From: Pseudomonas sp. UBA2684
Lineage (GTDB): Bacteria; Pseudomonadota; Gammaproteobacteria; Pseudomonadales; Pseudomonadaceae
Direction of reading: 5' to 3'
Length of the DNA stretch: 64,000 nt
Assembly: GCA_002354655.1 (NCBI GenBank)
Contig: DELY01000048.1
Coordinates: 1 to 64,000, forward strand
Shown: positions 7,636-15,464 of the stretch, piece by piece
Layout of the letters: the number at the start of each line of letters is the position of its first letter
Numbering within the stretch: position 1 is the stretch's first letter
Made by a program: the position numbers and the translations under genes
The notes under the pieces: model-generated
The model's input: only the letters and a program-made list of their open reading frames with translations
The model's database searches: none
Told to the model about the DNA's origin: nothing

Positions 7636-8745
7636 ATGCCATTCAATAGCATCGAAGAAATCATCGAAGACGTTCGCCAGGGCAAGATGGTTCTCTTGGT
7701 CGACGACGAGGACCGCGAAAACGAGGGCGACCTGCTGCTGGCCGCAGAGGCCTGCACACCGGCCGCGATCAACTTCATGGCCCGCGAAGCGCGCGGCCTG
7801 ATCTGCCTGACCCTGACCGACGAACACTGTCAGCGCCTGGGCCTGGAGCAAATGGTGCCGAGCAACGGCAGTGCCTTCTCCACCGCGTTTACCATTTCCA
7901 TCGAGGCGGCTACGGGAGTCACCACCGGAATCTCTGCTGCCGACCGCTCGCGCACCGTGCTCGCCGCCGTCGCGGCGGACGCCAAGGCCGAGGATCTGGT
8001 CCAGCCAGGGCATATTTTCCCGTTGCGCGCCCGCGACGGTGGCGTATTGAACCGTGCCGGACACACCGAAGCCGGCTGCGATCTGGCGCGCCTGGCCGGC
8101 TTCAGCCCGGCAGCAGTCATAGTCGAGGTGATGAATGAAGACGGCAGCATGGCCAGACGCCCCGATCTGGAGGCGTTCGCCAGCCAGCACGGGATTAAGA
8201 TCGGCACCATCGCCGACCTGATCCACTATCGCTTGAGCACCGAACATACCGTCAGCCGCATTGGCGAACGCGAACTACCCACCGTGCACGGCGATTTCCG
8301 CCTGATTACCTACGAAGACCGTATCGAAGGGGGTGTGCACATGGCCATGGTCATGGGTGAGATCAACCGTGACGAACCGACCTTGGTCCGCGTGCACGTG
8401 ATCGATCCCCTGCGTGACCTGGTCGGCGCCGAGTACACCGGGCCGAAGAACTGGACGCTGTGGGCGGCGCTGCAAAAGGTCGCCGAAGAAGGTCGCGGCG
8501 TGGTCGTGGTGCTGGCCAACAACGAGTCGTCGCAAGCGCTGCTGGAGCGGGTACCGCAACTGACCCAACCACGCCAGCAGTTCAGCCGCTCACAATCGCG
8601 TATCTACTCCGAAGTCGGCACCGGCGCGCAGATTCTTCAAGATATCGGCGTCGGCAAACTGCGCCACCTCGGCGCGCCGCTGAAATATGCGGGCCTCACG
8701 GGCTACGACCTGGAAGTCGTGGAGACCCTCGCCTTCACTGAATAA
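7636..8745 (+). CDS. RibB (DHBP synthase) fused to a degenerate GTP cyclohydrolase II domain
   Basis: A 369-residue protein. The N-terminal part (about 1-200) is 3,4-dihydroxy-2-butanone 4-phosphate synthase, with [10 protein letters not shown] at 23-32 and the HTEAGCD motif near residue 140; it makes the four-carbon unit of riboflavin. The C-terminal part aligns with RibA, but the zinc-binding cysteines and the C-x10-CxC region are absent ([20 protein letters not shown] instead), so it should not cleave GTP. This hybrid form (RibBX type) is known in proteobacteria. Pseudomonads normally carry a housekeeping ribB in the rib operon, so this appears to be a second copy placed under the cluster's operator to raise flavin supply. 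Confidence 0.88.
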   Translation: MPFNSIEEIIEDVRQGKMVLLVDDEDRENEGDLLLAAEACTPAAINFMAREARGLICLTLTDEHCQRLGLEQMVPSNGSAFSTAFTISIEAATGVTTGISAADRSRTVLAAVAADAKAEDLVQPGHIFPLRARDGGVLNRAGHTEAGCDLARLAGFSPAAVIVEVMNEDGSMARRPDLEAFASQHGIKIGTIADLIHYRLSTEHTVSRIGERELPTVHGDFRLITYEDRIEGGVHMAMVMGEINRDEPTLVRVHVIDPLRDLVGAEYTGPKNWTLWAALQKVAEEGRGVVVVLANNESSQALLERVPQLTQPRQQFSRSQSRIYSEVGTGAQILQDIGVGKLRHLGAPLKYAGLTGYDLEVVETLAFTE

Positions 8746-8755
8746 CACCTGTTGC

Positions 8756-8778
8756 CTGGAGGGGAAAAACCCCTCCAG
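8756..8778 (+). terminator. Hairpin after the ribB-like gene
   Basis: CTGGAGGGG (8756-8764) and CCCCTCCAG (8770-8778) form a perfect 9-base stem with an AAAAA loop. No T tract follows, so it may be a transcript-end stabiliser rather than a classical terminator. Confidence 0.6.
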
Positions 8779-8952
8779 CGCTCGACCTCCTCTGCGCAAC
8801 ACCCGCCCCGCCGCGCTGCGAGCCACCTTCCCTACGTGTCCTAAACTCTAGTCATCGACCGAGGCTGCGAGCCCCTGCGCGCTGTCGCTTACTGCCATCC
8901 GTCGACCCAGTCCGCTCGACAGCCCCAGTCGAGACTCAGGGCTTGCAGAAAT

Positions 8953-8981
8953 CTTGGAATACCATAATATGATATTCCATA
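8953..8981. promoter_or_regulatory. Tandem operator-like sites before the ABC importer operon
   Basis: Two variants of the palindrome lie side by side: core GGAATACC (8956-8963) and core GATATTCC (8971-8978), with centres 15 bases apart. Together they form a larger imperfect inverted repeat, TGGAATA (8955-8961) to TATTCCA (8973-8979). Each deviates from the consensus by two or more bases, so individual affinity may be lower and binding cooperative. They lie 107 bases before the substrate-binding protein gene. Confidence 0.6.
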
Positions 8982-9087
8982 GGCCGGGCATTTATAGCCG
9001 ACGACCTAGAATCCATAGCCACAGCAAATCAAGCTTTATGTTCATGCATGGCAGCTCGACAACAACTACAAAATCGAGGAATACAGC

Positions 9088-10113
9088 ATGTTGCAGAGAA
9101 ACTCCGTCACCGCCACCCTCGCCGCTCTGGCCCTGGTGGCAAGCGCAGGCAGTGCAGTTGCAGCGGAAAGCCTGAACTTCGTCAGTTGGGGCGGCACCAC
9201 CCAGGATGCGCAGAAGCAGGCCTGGGCCGAGCCCTTCACCGAATCCAGCGGCATCCGTGTCGTACAGGACGGGCCGACCGACTACGGCAAGCTCAAGGCC
9301 ATGGTCGAAAGCGGCAATGTGCAGTGGGACGTCGTGGACGTCGAAGCCGACTTCGCCCTGCGCGCCGCCAGCGAAGGCCTGTTGGAGCCACTGGACTTTG
9401 GCGTGATTCAGCGCGACCAGATCGACCCGCGCTTCGTCTCCGACCATGGCGTCGGCTCCTTCTACTTCTCCTTCGTGCTCGGCTACAACCAGGGCAAGGT
9501 CGGCGGCAACGCTCCGCAAGACTGGACCGCGCTGTTTGATACCGCTGCCTACCCTGGCAAGCGCGCGCTGTACAAGTGGGCCAGCCCGGGCGTACTCGAA
9601 CTGGCCCTGCTCGCCGACGGCGTAGCCGCCGACCAGCTGTACCCGCTGGACCTCGAGCGCGCTTTCAAGAAACTCGACACCATCAAGCAGGACATCATCT
9701 GGTGGGGCGGCGGCGCGCAATCGCAGCAGATGCTGGCCTCCGGTGAAGCCAGCCTTGGCCAGTTCTGGAACGGCCGCATCTATGCCCTGCAGCAAGATGG
9801 CGCGCCAGTTGGCGTGAGCTGGAAACAGAACCTGGTCATGGCCGACTTTCTGGTCATCCCCAAGGGTGCGAAAAACAAGGAGGCGGCCATGAAGTTCCTG
9901 GCCAACGCCAGCAGCGCCAAAGGTCAGGCCACGTTCGCCAACCTGACGGCCTATGCCCCGGTTAACGTCAACAGCGTCGAGCAACTGAACGCCGATCTTG
10001 CGCCGAACCTGCCGACCGCCCACGTCAAGGACCAGGTCAACCTCAATTACGCCTACTGGGCCAAGCATGGCGAAGCCATTTCCGCGCAGTGGAACGAGTG
10101 GCTGGTCAAATAA
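9088..10113 (+). CDS. ABC transporter periplasmic substrate-binding protein (PotD/PotF type)
   Basis: A 341-residue secreted protein with a Sec signal peptide (residues 1 to about 25, likely cleaved after AVA) followed by ESLNFVSWGGTTQDAQ, typical of the polyamine-type solute-binding family (SBP_bac_8/PotD). It captures the solute in the periplasm for the permeases encoded downstream. GAGGA precedes the ATG. Family members bind putrescine, spermidine and other small cations or opine-like compounds; the ligand here is not evident. It is the first gene of a four-gene operon behind the tandem operator. Confidence 0.9.
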   Translation: MLQRNSVTATLAALALVASAGSAVAAESLNFVSWGGTTQDAQKQAWAEPFTESSGIRVVQDGPTDYGKLKAMVESGNVQWDVVDVEADFALRAASEGLLEPLDFGVIQRDQIDPRFVSDHGVGSFYFSFVLGYNQGKVGGNAPQDWTALFDTAAYPGKRALYKWASPGVLELALLADGVAADQLYPLDLERAFKKLDTIKQDIIWWGGGAQSQQMLASGEASLGQFWNGRIYALQQDGAPVGVSWKQNLVMADFLVIPKGAKNKEAAMKFLANASSAKGQATFANLTAYAPVNVNSVEQLNADLAPNLPTAHVKDQVNLNYAYWAKHGEAISAQWNEWLVK

Positions 10114-10114
10114 C

Positions 10115-11029
10115 ATGACTACCGCCCAGTCCAACCAATCCCCCCAAGTCGCTAGCGGTGCCTTGCGCGCCGCCAGCACGGCAAACCGTCCGATGGCACA
10201 GCGCTGGCGGGGTTTTTCCAACCTGCTGCCGGCGCTGCTGTTCCTCGGCCTGTTCTTCCTCGCGCCCCTGATCGGCTTGCTGCTGCGCGGGGTATTGGAG
10301 CCCAGCCTCGGACTGAGCAACTACGAACAACTGTTTGCCAACTCGGCCTACACCCGCGTGCTGCTGAATACCTTCTCGGTGGCCGGCCTGGTCACGGTGA
10401 TCAGCCTGCTGCTGGGCTTTCCCCTGGCCTGGGCGATTACCCTGGTGCCGCGCGGCTGGGGCCGCTGGCTGCTGAGCATCGTGCTGCTCTCGATGTGGAC
10501 CAGCCTGCTCGCACGCACCTACTCCTGGTTGGTGCTGCTGCAAGCCTCCGGGGTGATCAATAAAACCCTGATGGCCCTGGGCATCATCGACCAGCCGCTG
10601 GAGATGGTGCACAACCTCACCGGCGTGGTAATCGGCATGAGCTACATCATGATCCCGTTCATCGTTCTGCCGTTGCAGGCCACCATGCAAGCCATCGATC
10701 CGCTGGTGTTGCAGGCTGGCGCCATCTGTGGCGCCAGCCCGTGGAGCAACTTCTTCCGGGTTTTCCTGCCGCTGTGCCGCCCTGGCTTGTTCTCTGGCGG
10801 GCTGATGGTCTTTGTCATGTCCCTCGGCTACTACGTGACCCCGGCTCTCCTCGGCGGCGCACAGAACATGATGCTGCCGGAGTTCATCATTCAGCAGGTG
10901 CAGTCCTTCCTCAACTGGGGCATCGCCAGCGCCGCGGCCGCGCTACTGATCGCGATCACCCTGGTGTTGTTCTACGTCTACCTGAAGCTCCAGCCGGAAT
11001 CGCCGGTCGGCGCCAGCAATGCGAGGTAA
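10115..11029 (+). CDS. ABC transporter permease (PotB/PotH type)
   Basis: A 304-residue inner-membrane protein with about six transmembrane segments, beginning after a hydrophilic N-terminal tail of about 35 residues. The EAA loop (LVLQAGAICGASPWSNF) is at about 196-212 and contacts the ATPase. The ATG at 10115 lies one base after the upstream stop; a longer reading frame would overlap the binding-protein gene and is not needed. It forms the channel with the next permease. Confidence 0.9.
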   Translation: MTTAQSNQSPQVASGALRAASTANRPMAQRWRGFSNLLPALLFLGLFFLAPLIGLLLRGVLEPSLGLSNYEQLFANSAYTRVLLNTFSVAGLVTVISLLLGFPLAWAITLVPRGWGRWLLSIVLLSMWTSLLARTYSWLVLLQASGVINKTLMALGIIDQPLEMVHNLTGVVIGMSYIMIPFIVLPLQATMQAIDPLVLQAGAICGASPWSNFFRVFLPLCRPGLFSGGLMVFVMSLGYYVTPALLGGAQNMMLPEFIIQQVQSFLNWGIASAAAALLIAITLVLFYVYLKLQPESPVGASNAR

Positions 11030-11035
11030 TCCGAC

Positions 11036-11845
11036 ATGTTGCTGACCCCCAATGCCATGGGGCCGCGCTTGCGCATCGGCCTCTATTTCACCACGGCGGT
11101 GATCGCCCTGTTCCTGCTGCTGCCGATTGTGTTCATCGTGCTGCTGTCGTTCGGCTCCTCGCAGTGGCTGGTCTTCCCGCCACCGGGCTGGACGCTGAAA
11201 TGGTACGAGCAGTTTTTCTCCAATCCGGAGTGGATGGCCTCGGTACTGACCAGCTTGAAGGTCGCCGTGATCACCACCCTGTGCGCGGTCGCCTTGGGCC
11301 TACCGAGCGCCTTCGCCCTGGTGCGCGGACGCTTTCCGGGGCGCGAGTTGCTCTATGCCCTGTTCACGCTGCCGATGATCGTGCCGTTGGTGATTATCGC
11401 GGTGGCGGTGTATGCGCTGTTTCTCAAGTTGGGCTATACCGGCACGCTGTTTTCCTTCGTGGTCAGCCACGTGATAGTCGCGCTGCCCTTCACCATCATC
11501 TCGATCATCAATTCGCTGAAGCTGTTTGACCAGTCGATCGAGGATGCCGCGGTGATCTGCGGTGCTTCGCGCCTCCAGGCGGTATACCGCGTGACCTTCC
11601 CGGCCATCCGTCCGGGCATGGTCGCCGGCGCGCTGTTCGCCTTTCTGGTGTCCTGGGACGAGGTGGTCCTCAGCGTGATGATGGCCAGCCCGACCCTGCA
11701 AACCCTGCCGGTAAAAATGTGGACCACCCTGCGCCAGGACCTGACGCCGGTGATCGCCGTCGCCTCGACGCTGTTGATCGGTTTGTCCGTCCTGATAATG
11801 GTCATCGCCGCTGCCCTGCGTCGGCGCAATGAAGTCAGCGCCTAA
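11036..11845 (+). CDS. ABC transporter permease (PotC/PotI type)
   Basis: A 269-residue inner-membrane permease with about six transmembrane segments and the EAA motif EDAAVICGASRLQAVYRV at about 170-187. It starts six bases after the preceding permease. It is the second half of the heterodimeric translocation pore of the polyamine-type importer. Its usual length and intact motif indicate a functional gene. Confidence 0.9.
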   Translation: MLLTPNAMGPRLRIGLYFTTAVIALFLLLPIVFIVLLSFGSSQWLVFPPPGWTLKWYEQFFSNPEWMASVLTSLKVAVITTLCAVALGLPSAFALVRGRFPGRELLYALFTLPMIVPLVIIAVAVYALFLKLGYTGTLFSFVVSHVIVALPFTIISIINSLKLFDQSIEDAAVICGASRLQAVYRVTFPAIRPGMVAGALFAFLVSWDEVVLSVMMASPTLQTLPVKMWTTLRQDLTPVIAVASTLLIGLSVLIMVIAAALRRRNEVSA

Positions 11846-11862
11846 GCGCCGAGGAGAACGAT

Positions 11863-13017
11863 ATGAGTGCTGTGATCCAAGAGTCCGCCCCAGCCGATCA
11901 GCGTCCCCTGGTCAGCCTGCGCAACCTGAATAAGCACTACGGCGACTTCGCCGCAGTGGACAATATTTCCCTGGATATCCAGGAAGGCGAATTCCTGACC
12001 TTTCTCGGCTCCAGCGGCTCCGGCAAGAGCACGACCCTGTCGATGCTCGCTGGGTTCGAAACGCCCAGCTCTGGAGAAATCCAGGTAGAAGGCAAATCAC
12101 TGATCAAGGTGCCGCCGCACAAGCGCGGCATCGGCATGGTATTCCAGCGCTACTCGCTGTTCCCGCATCTCTCGGTGCGCGACAACATCGCTTTCCCGCT
12201 GAGTATCCGCAAACTTCCGGCCGCCGAACGCGAGCGCCAGGTCGACGCCATGCTCAAGTTGGTGCAACTGGAACAGTTCGCCCACCGCCGCCCCGCCCAG
12301 CTTTCTGGGGGTCAGCAACAACGCGTGGCGATTGCTCGCGCCCTGGTCTACGAGCCGCGCATCCTGCTGATGGACGAGCCGCTTGGCGCGCTGGATAAAA
12401 AACTGCGCGAAGAGCTGCAAGATGAACTGCGTCACCTGCACCGTCGCCTCGGCATCACCATCGTCTACGTGACCCACGACCAGGAAGAAGCCATGCGTTT
12501 GTCGCAACGCATCGCCATCTTCAGCCACGGCAAGATCGTCGGTCTGGGCAGCGGTTACGACCTCTATCAGAACCCGCCGAATGCCTTCGTCGCCTCCTTC
12601 CTCGGCAACTCGAATTTCCTCAAGGCGCAGGTGACGGGCAACGCCTCGGTGCAGTTCGAGCAGCAGCCCCTGGCGATCCGGCCGACCACCGCCTTGCAAA
12701 ACGGCCAGCAAGTGCTGCTGATGGTGCGCCCCGAGAAAGCCTTGGTGCTGGTCCAGGAGCACGCCGAGCAGACTCCGTTGCCAGCCGGCTGGAACGAAAT
12801 CTCGGCGCAGGTCAGCGAAGTGGTGTTCCTTGGCGAAAGCCTGACCTGCAGCGTCGTCACCCCCGGCGGCTGCAGCCTGACCCTCAAAGCCCTGTCCAAC
12901 GACCTGCAACCGCTGCAAGCGGGAACCCGCGTGCGGGTCCGTTGGGCCGCGGCCGATGCCTGCGTCTACAGCGAGTGGAACGAAAGCGACCTGACCAAGG
13001 CCGCTGGCAGCCACTGA
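11863..13017 (+). CDS. ABC transporter ATP-binding protein (PotA/PotG type)
   Basis: A 384-residue ATPase. Walker A GSSGSGKST is at about 50-58, the signature LSGGQQQRVAIARAL at about 146-160 and Walker B ILLMDEPLGALD at about 167-178; the H-loop lies in YVTHDQEEAM. The C-terminal 130 residues form a TOBE regulatory domain. It powers the importer encoded by the three preceding genes and ends the operon, with a strong terminator 15 bases later. Confidence 0.93.
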   Translation: MSAVIQESAPADQRPLVSLRNLNKHYGDFAAVDNISLDIQEGEFLTFLGSSGSGKSTTLSMLAGFETPSSGEIQVEGKSLIKVPPHKRGIGMVFQRYSLFPHLSVRDNIAFPLSIRKLPAAERERQVDAMLKLVQLEQFAHRRPAQLSGGQQQRVAIARALVYEPRILLMDEPLGALDKKLREELQDELRHLHRRLGITIVYVTHDQEEAMRLSQRIAIFSHGKIVGLGSGYDLYQNPPNAFVASFLGNSNFLKAQVTGNASVQFEQQPLAIRPTTALQNGQQVLLMVRPEKALVLVQEHAEQTPLPAGWNEISAQVSEVVFLGESLTCSVVTPGGCSLTLKALSNDLQPLQAGTRVRVRWAAADACVYSEWNESDLTKAAGSH

Positions 13018-13032
13018 CCGCCGTCACAAAAG

Positions 13033-13064
13033 AGCCCCAGCCTCGGCAGAGACTGGGGCTTTTT
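13033..13064 (+). terminator. Rho-independent terminator of the ABC importer operon
   Basis: AGCCCCAG (13033-13040) pairs with CTGGGGCT (13053-13060), followed by TTTT. Confidence 0.85.
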
Positions 13065-13107
13065 CATGGCTCTGTAGCCGTTAAATGTTGATGCCGAGCG
13101 CCGTCAC

Positions 13108-13130
13108 GTGGGAGCGGCTTTAGCCGCGAA
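13108..13130. repeat. REP-like element
   Basis: GTGGGAGCGGC followed by TTTAGCCGCGAA has the form of the Pseudomonas repetitive extragenic palindromes (GTGGGAGCGGGCTTGCCCGCGA type), with GCGGCT/AGCCGC able to pair. A single copy lies in the 315-base gap 13018-13332, which otherwise holds only the terminator and the operator at 13275. Confidence 0.65.
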
Positions 13131-13274
13131 AGCGCTTCAGTGGTCAAAGATTTTCGCGGAGAAATCGTCCGGCCCTCACCATCTGACTGAGTACGCCAGG
13201 CAAGCGCAATCACTGCGGCGTAACGTCCGATAAATAGAGTTCTGCAGATCGTGGGAGGGCTTGCACAATCAATA

Positions 13275-13290
13275 TTATGGTATACCATAA
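13275..13290. promoter_or_regulatory. Operator-like palindrome before flavin reductase copy 2
   Basis: TTATGGTATACCATAA is a perfect 16-base palindrome, the longest of the set. TTGCAC (13261-13266) lies 12 bases upstream of the GGTATACC core, the same layout as at 298-323, so the operator should cover the -10 element. The gene starts 43 bases downstream. Confidence 0.75.
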
Positions 13291-13332
13291 GACCACAACG
13301 CCACCGCATACGAACAATAGAGGCTGCACGAA

Positions 13333-13818
13333 ATGATCAATCCAGTCGTCTACAAGCAGGTTATGGGCTCCTTCCCCTCGGGCGTCACGGTGATCACCAC
13401 CCTGAATGACGAGGGTGAGATGGTTGGCCTGACGGCGAGCGCCTTCAGTTCGCTGTCCATGGATCCAGCCCTGGTGCTGTTTTGCCCTAACTACAGCTCC
13501 GATTCCTATCCGATCCTGATCGCTCGCAAGCAGTTCGCCATCCACCTGCTGACCGCCGACCAGAAGCAGGAAGCTTATGCATTCGCCAGCAAGGGCAAAG
13601 ACAAAGCACAAGGCATCGAATGGCGGCTGAGCGAGCGCGGCAACCCGCTGTTGAGTAATGCCACCGCGATCATTGAGTGCGAACTCTGGCGCGAGTACGA
13701 AGGGGGCGATCACGCCATCATGGTCGGCGCAGTCAAGAACCTGATAGTGCCGCAGCAGCAGGTTGTGCCGATGATTTACTGCCACGGCAAGATGGGCGCG
13801 TTGCAGGCTTTCGCCTAG
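13333..13818 (+). CDS. Flavin reductase (FMN reductase component), copy 2
   Basis: A 161-residue flavin_reduct-family protein, about 75% identical to the copy at 3345 and equal in length. MGSFPSGVTVIT is at residues 11-22 and GLTASAFSSLSMDPALVLF follows. It supplies reduced FMN from NAD(P)H. It forms its own transcription unit directly upstream of the LLM monooxygenase gene, so it is the more obvious partner of that enzyme. Keeping two paralogs under the same operator suggests a need for high FMNH2 supply or two oxygenase steps. Confidence 0.9.
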   Translation: MINPVVYKQVMGSFPSGVTVITTLNDEGEMVGLTASAFSSLSMDPALVLFCPNYSSDSYPILIARKQFAIHLLTADQKQEAYAFASKGKDKAQGIEWRLSERGNPLLSNATAIIECELWREYEGGDHAIMVGAVKNLIVPQQQVVPMIYCHGKMGALQAFA

Positions 13819-13937
13819 CCCTCACGGTGCGCCGTCAGCCGAAAATATGCGCGCCCAGTGGCCGTCAGCCCGAGCAACGCGTGCAGCGCAAAGCTGACCA
13901 ATGATGGCGATAGAAAAATCTTGCAGCAAATTCGTAT

Positions 13938-13951
13938 TATGGTATACCAAT
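13938..13951. promoter_or_regulatory. Operator-like palindrome before the LLM monooxygenase gene
   Basis: TATGGTATACCAAT matches the consensus except at the last two positions; the core TTGGTATACCAA-like centre is at 13941-13948. TTGCAG lies at 13921-13926. The gene starts 135 bases downstream, giving a longer leader than in the other units. Confidence 0.7.
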
Positions 13952-14085
13952 ATTTAATGATTCATTTCGTCTTGCTTGCAGCGTTGTCCTGAGACGCGCG
14001 GAACCGCCAAGACAGAGGCGCAGTGCACGCTTCACCGTAGCCGGCCGATCCGGGGCCGAACAAAAACAGAGTTGAGGAACGCATC

Positions 14086-15129
14086 ATGAAATTTTCTTTG
14101 TTCGTGCATATGGAGCGCTACGACGAGCACGTCAGCCACCGCCAGCTCTTCGAGAATCTTACCGAACTGACGCTGATGGCCGAGGCCGGCGGCTTTTGCA
14201 CGGTATGGATTGGTGAACACCACTCGATGGAATACACCATCTCGCCAAGCCCGATGCCACTCCTGTCTTACCTGGCGGCAAAGACCACGACCATTCGCCT
14301 CGGTGCCGGGACCATCATCGCGCCGTTCTGGCACCCCATCCGGGTTGCCGGCGAATGCGCCCTGCTCGACGTGATCAGTAACGGGCGCATGGAAGTCGGC
14401 CTGGCCCGTGGCGCCTACCAGTATGAATTCGACCGCATGGCCGGTGGCATGCCGGCTTCTTCCGGTGGCCAGCACTTGCGCGAGATGGTTCCTGCGGTCA
14501 AGGCCCTGTGGCAAGGCGACTACGCCCACGATGGCGAGATCTGGAAGTTCCCCACCTCGACCTCCTCGCCCCGCCCGATCCAGACGCCCACCCCGCCAAT
14601 CTGGATCGCCGCGCGTGATCCAGACTCGCACAACTTCGCGGTGAAGCACGGCTGCAACGTGATGGTCACGCCATTGATGAAGGGCGACGAGGAAGTGGTC
14701 GACCTGAAGAACAAATTCGAAGCCGCCCTGGCCAACAATCCGGAAGTGCCGCGCCCGCAACTGATGGTGCTGCGCCACACCCACGTTTACAGCCCTGAAG
14801 ATAGCGATGGCTGGAAGGTCGGCGCAGCCGCCATCTCGCGCTTCTACCGCACCTTCGATGCCTGGTTCGGCAACAAGCAAACCCCGCTTAACGGCATTCT
14901 CCAGCCGAGCCCCGAAGAGAAGTTCAAGGACCGCCCCGAGTTCGAGCTGGAGAATATCCGCAAGAACACCATGATCGGCACGCCCGAAGAAATCATCGCG
15001 CGCATCCGCCACTATCAGGAACTGGGCGTCGACGAGTTCAGCTTCTGGGCCGACAACAGCCTGTCGCATGCCGAGAAGAAGAAATCGCTGGAACTCTTCA
15101 TCAAGCATGTGGTGCCCGCGTTCAACTGA
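14086..15129 (+). CDS. LLM-class (luciferase-like) flavin-dependent monooxygenase
   Basis: A 347-residue protein of the bacterial luciferase family (PF00296). It opens MKFSLFVHMERYDEH, has the WIGEHHSMEY block at about 43-52 and the LGAGTIIAPFWHPIRVAGE strand at about 72-90, all typical of FMNH2-dependent members such as RutA, TgnA and alkanal monooxygenases. It uses O2 and reduced FMN provided by a separate reductase; two reductases are encoded in the cluster. GAGGA precedes the ATG. It is the best candidate for the ring-opening or initiating oxygenation in this pathway. The substrate cannot be read from the sequence. Confidence 0.9.
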   Translation: MKFSLFVHMERYDEHVSHRQLFENLTELTLMAEAGGFCTVWIGEHHSMEYTISPSPMPLLSYLAAKTTTIRLGAGTIIAPFWHPIRVAGECALLDVISNGRMEVGLARGAYQYEFDRMAGGMPASSGGQHLREMVPAVKALWQGDYAHDGEIWKFPTSTSSPRPIQTPTPPIWIAARDPDSHNFAVKHGCNVMVTPLMKGDEEVVDLKNKFEAALANNPEVPRPQLMVLRHTHVYSPEDSDGWKVGAAAISRFYRTFDAWFGNKQTPLNGILQPSPEEKFKDRPEFELENIRKNTMIGTPEEIIARIRHYQELGVDEFSFWADNSLSHAEKKKSLELFIKHVVPAFN

Positions 15130-15464
15130 GTCATCGCGTCACGTAGCCGGATCGGTCGATCCGGCTACGCCTCCCGTGCAAATGGTCGACAGCCCCATGA
15201 ACATTGGCCTGCTCACCTGCAACACCCAACCACTGCCCGGAGCCGCAATGGCTTACCTACGGGGCAAGTGCACCTCTGCGCACGTTCGCCTGAAACGTCT
15301 GCGCCCCGCCGTCGCAGCCAAGCAGAACGGCTTCTGGGCACTAGTTTCCTGAGCAACTCCCCCCGCTGAACGCACCTGACAGCCGGCTCGCGGCCCTGGT
15401 ATCCGTATCAACGGCGCCAGAGCGCGGCTCGTCAGTATTTACTGCACAAGAACAAGAGTTGCCC
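15130..15464. other. Intergenic region before the hydrolase/permease pair
   Basis: This 335-base stretch starts with the hairpin at 15142-15169. No copy of the GGTATACC palindrome and no convincing gene is seen, so the two downstream genes may depend on read-through or on a promoter of another type. Confidence 0.5.
15142..15169. repeat. Perfect hairpin, REP-like or terminator stem
   Basis: CGTAGCCGGATC (15142-15153) and GATCCGGCTACG (15158-15169) form a 12-base perfect stem with a GGTC loop. The GTAGCCGGAT motif resembles interspersed palindromes of some pseudomonads. There is no T tract. Confidence 0.55.

Larger units (their letters stand above)
8746..9087. other. Intergenic region with hairpin, tandem operators and importer promoter
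   Basis: This 342-base stretch contains no supported gene. It holds the hairpin at 8756-8778 after the ribB-like gene and the tandem operator at 8953-8981 in front of the ABC importer operon. Nothing else stands out between 8780 and 8950. Confidence 0.6.

Noticed and set aside
11580-11589. CGGTATACCG palindrome resembling the cluster operator
   Set aside because: It lies inside the permease coding sequence, lacks the flanking AT-rich bases of the other copies and can be explained by codon choice.
15068-15352. Small open frame after the LLM gene
   Set aside because: It starts inside the oxygenase gene, crosses the hairpin at 15142-15169 and has no ribosome-binding site or known similarity.
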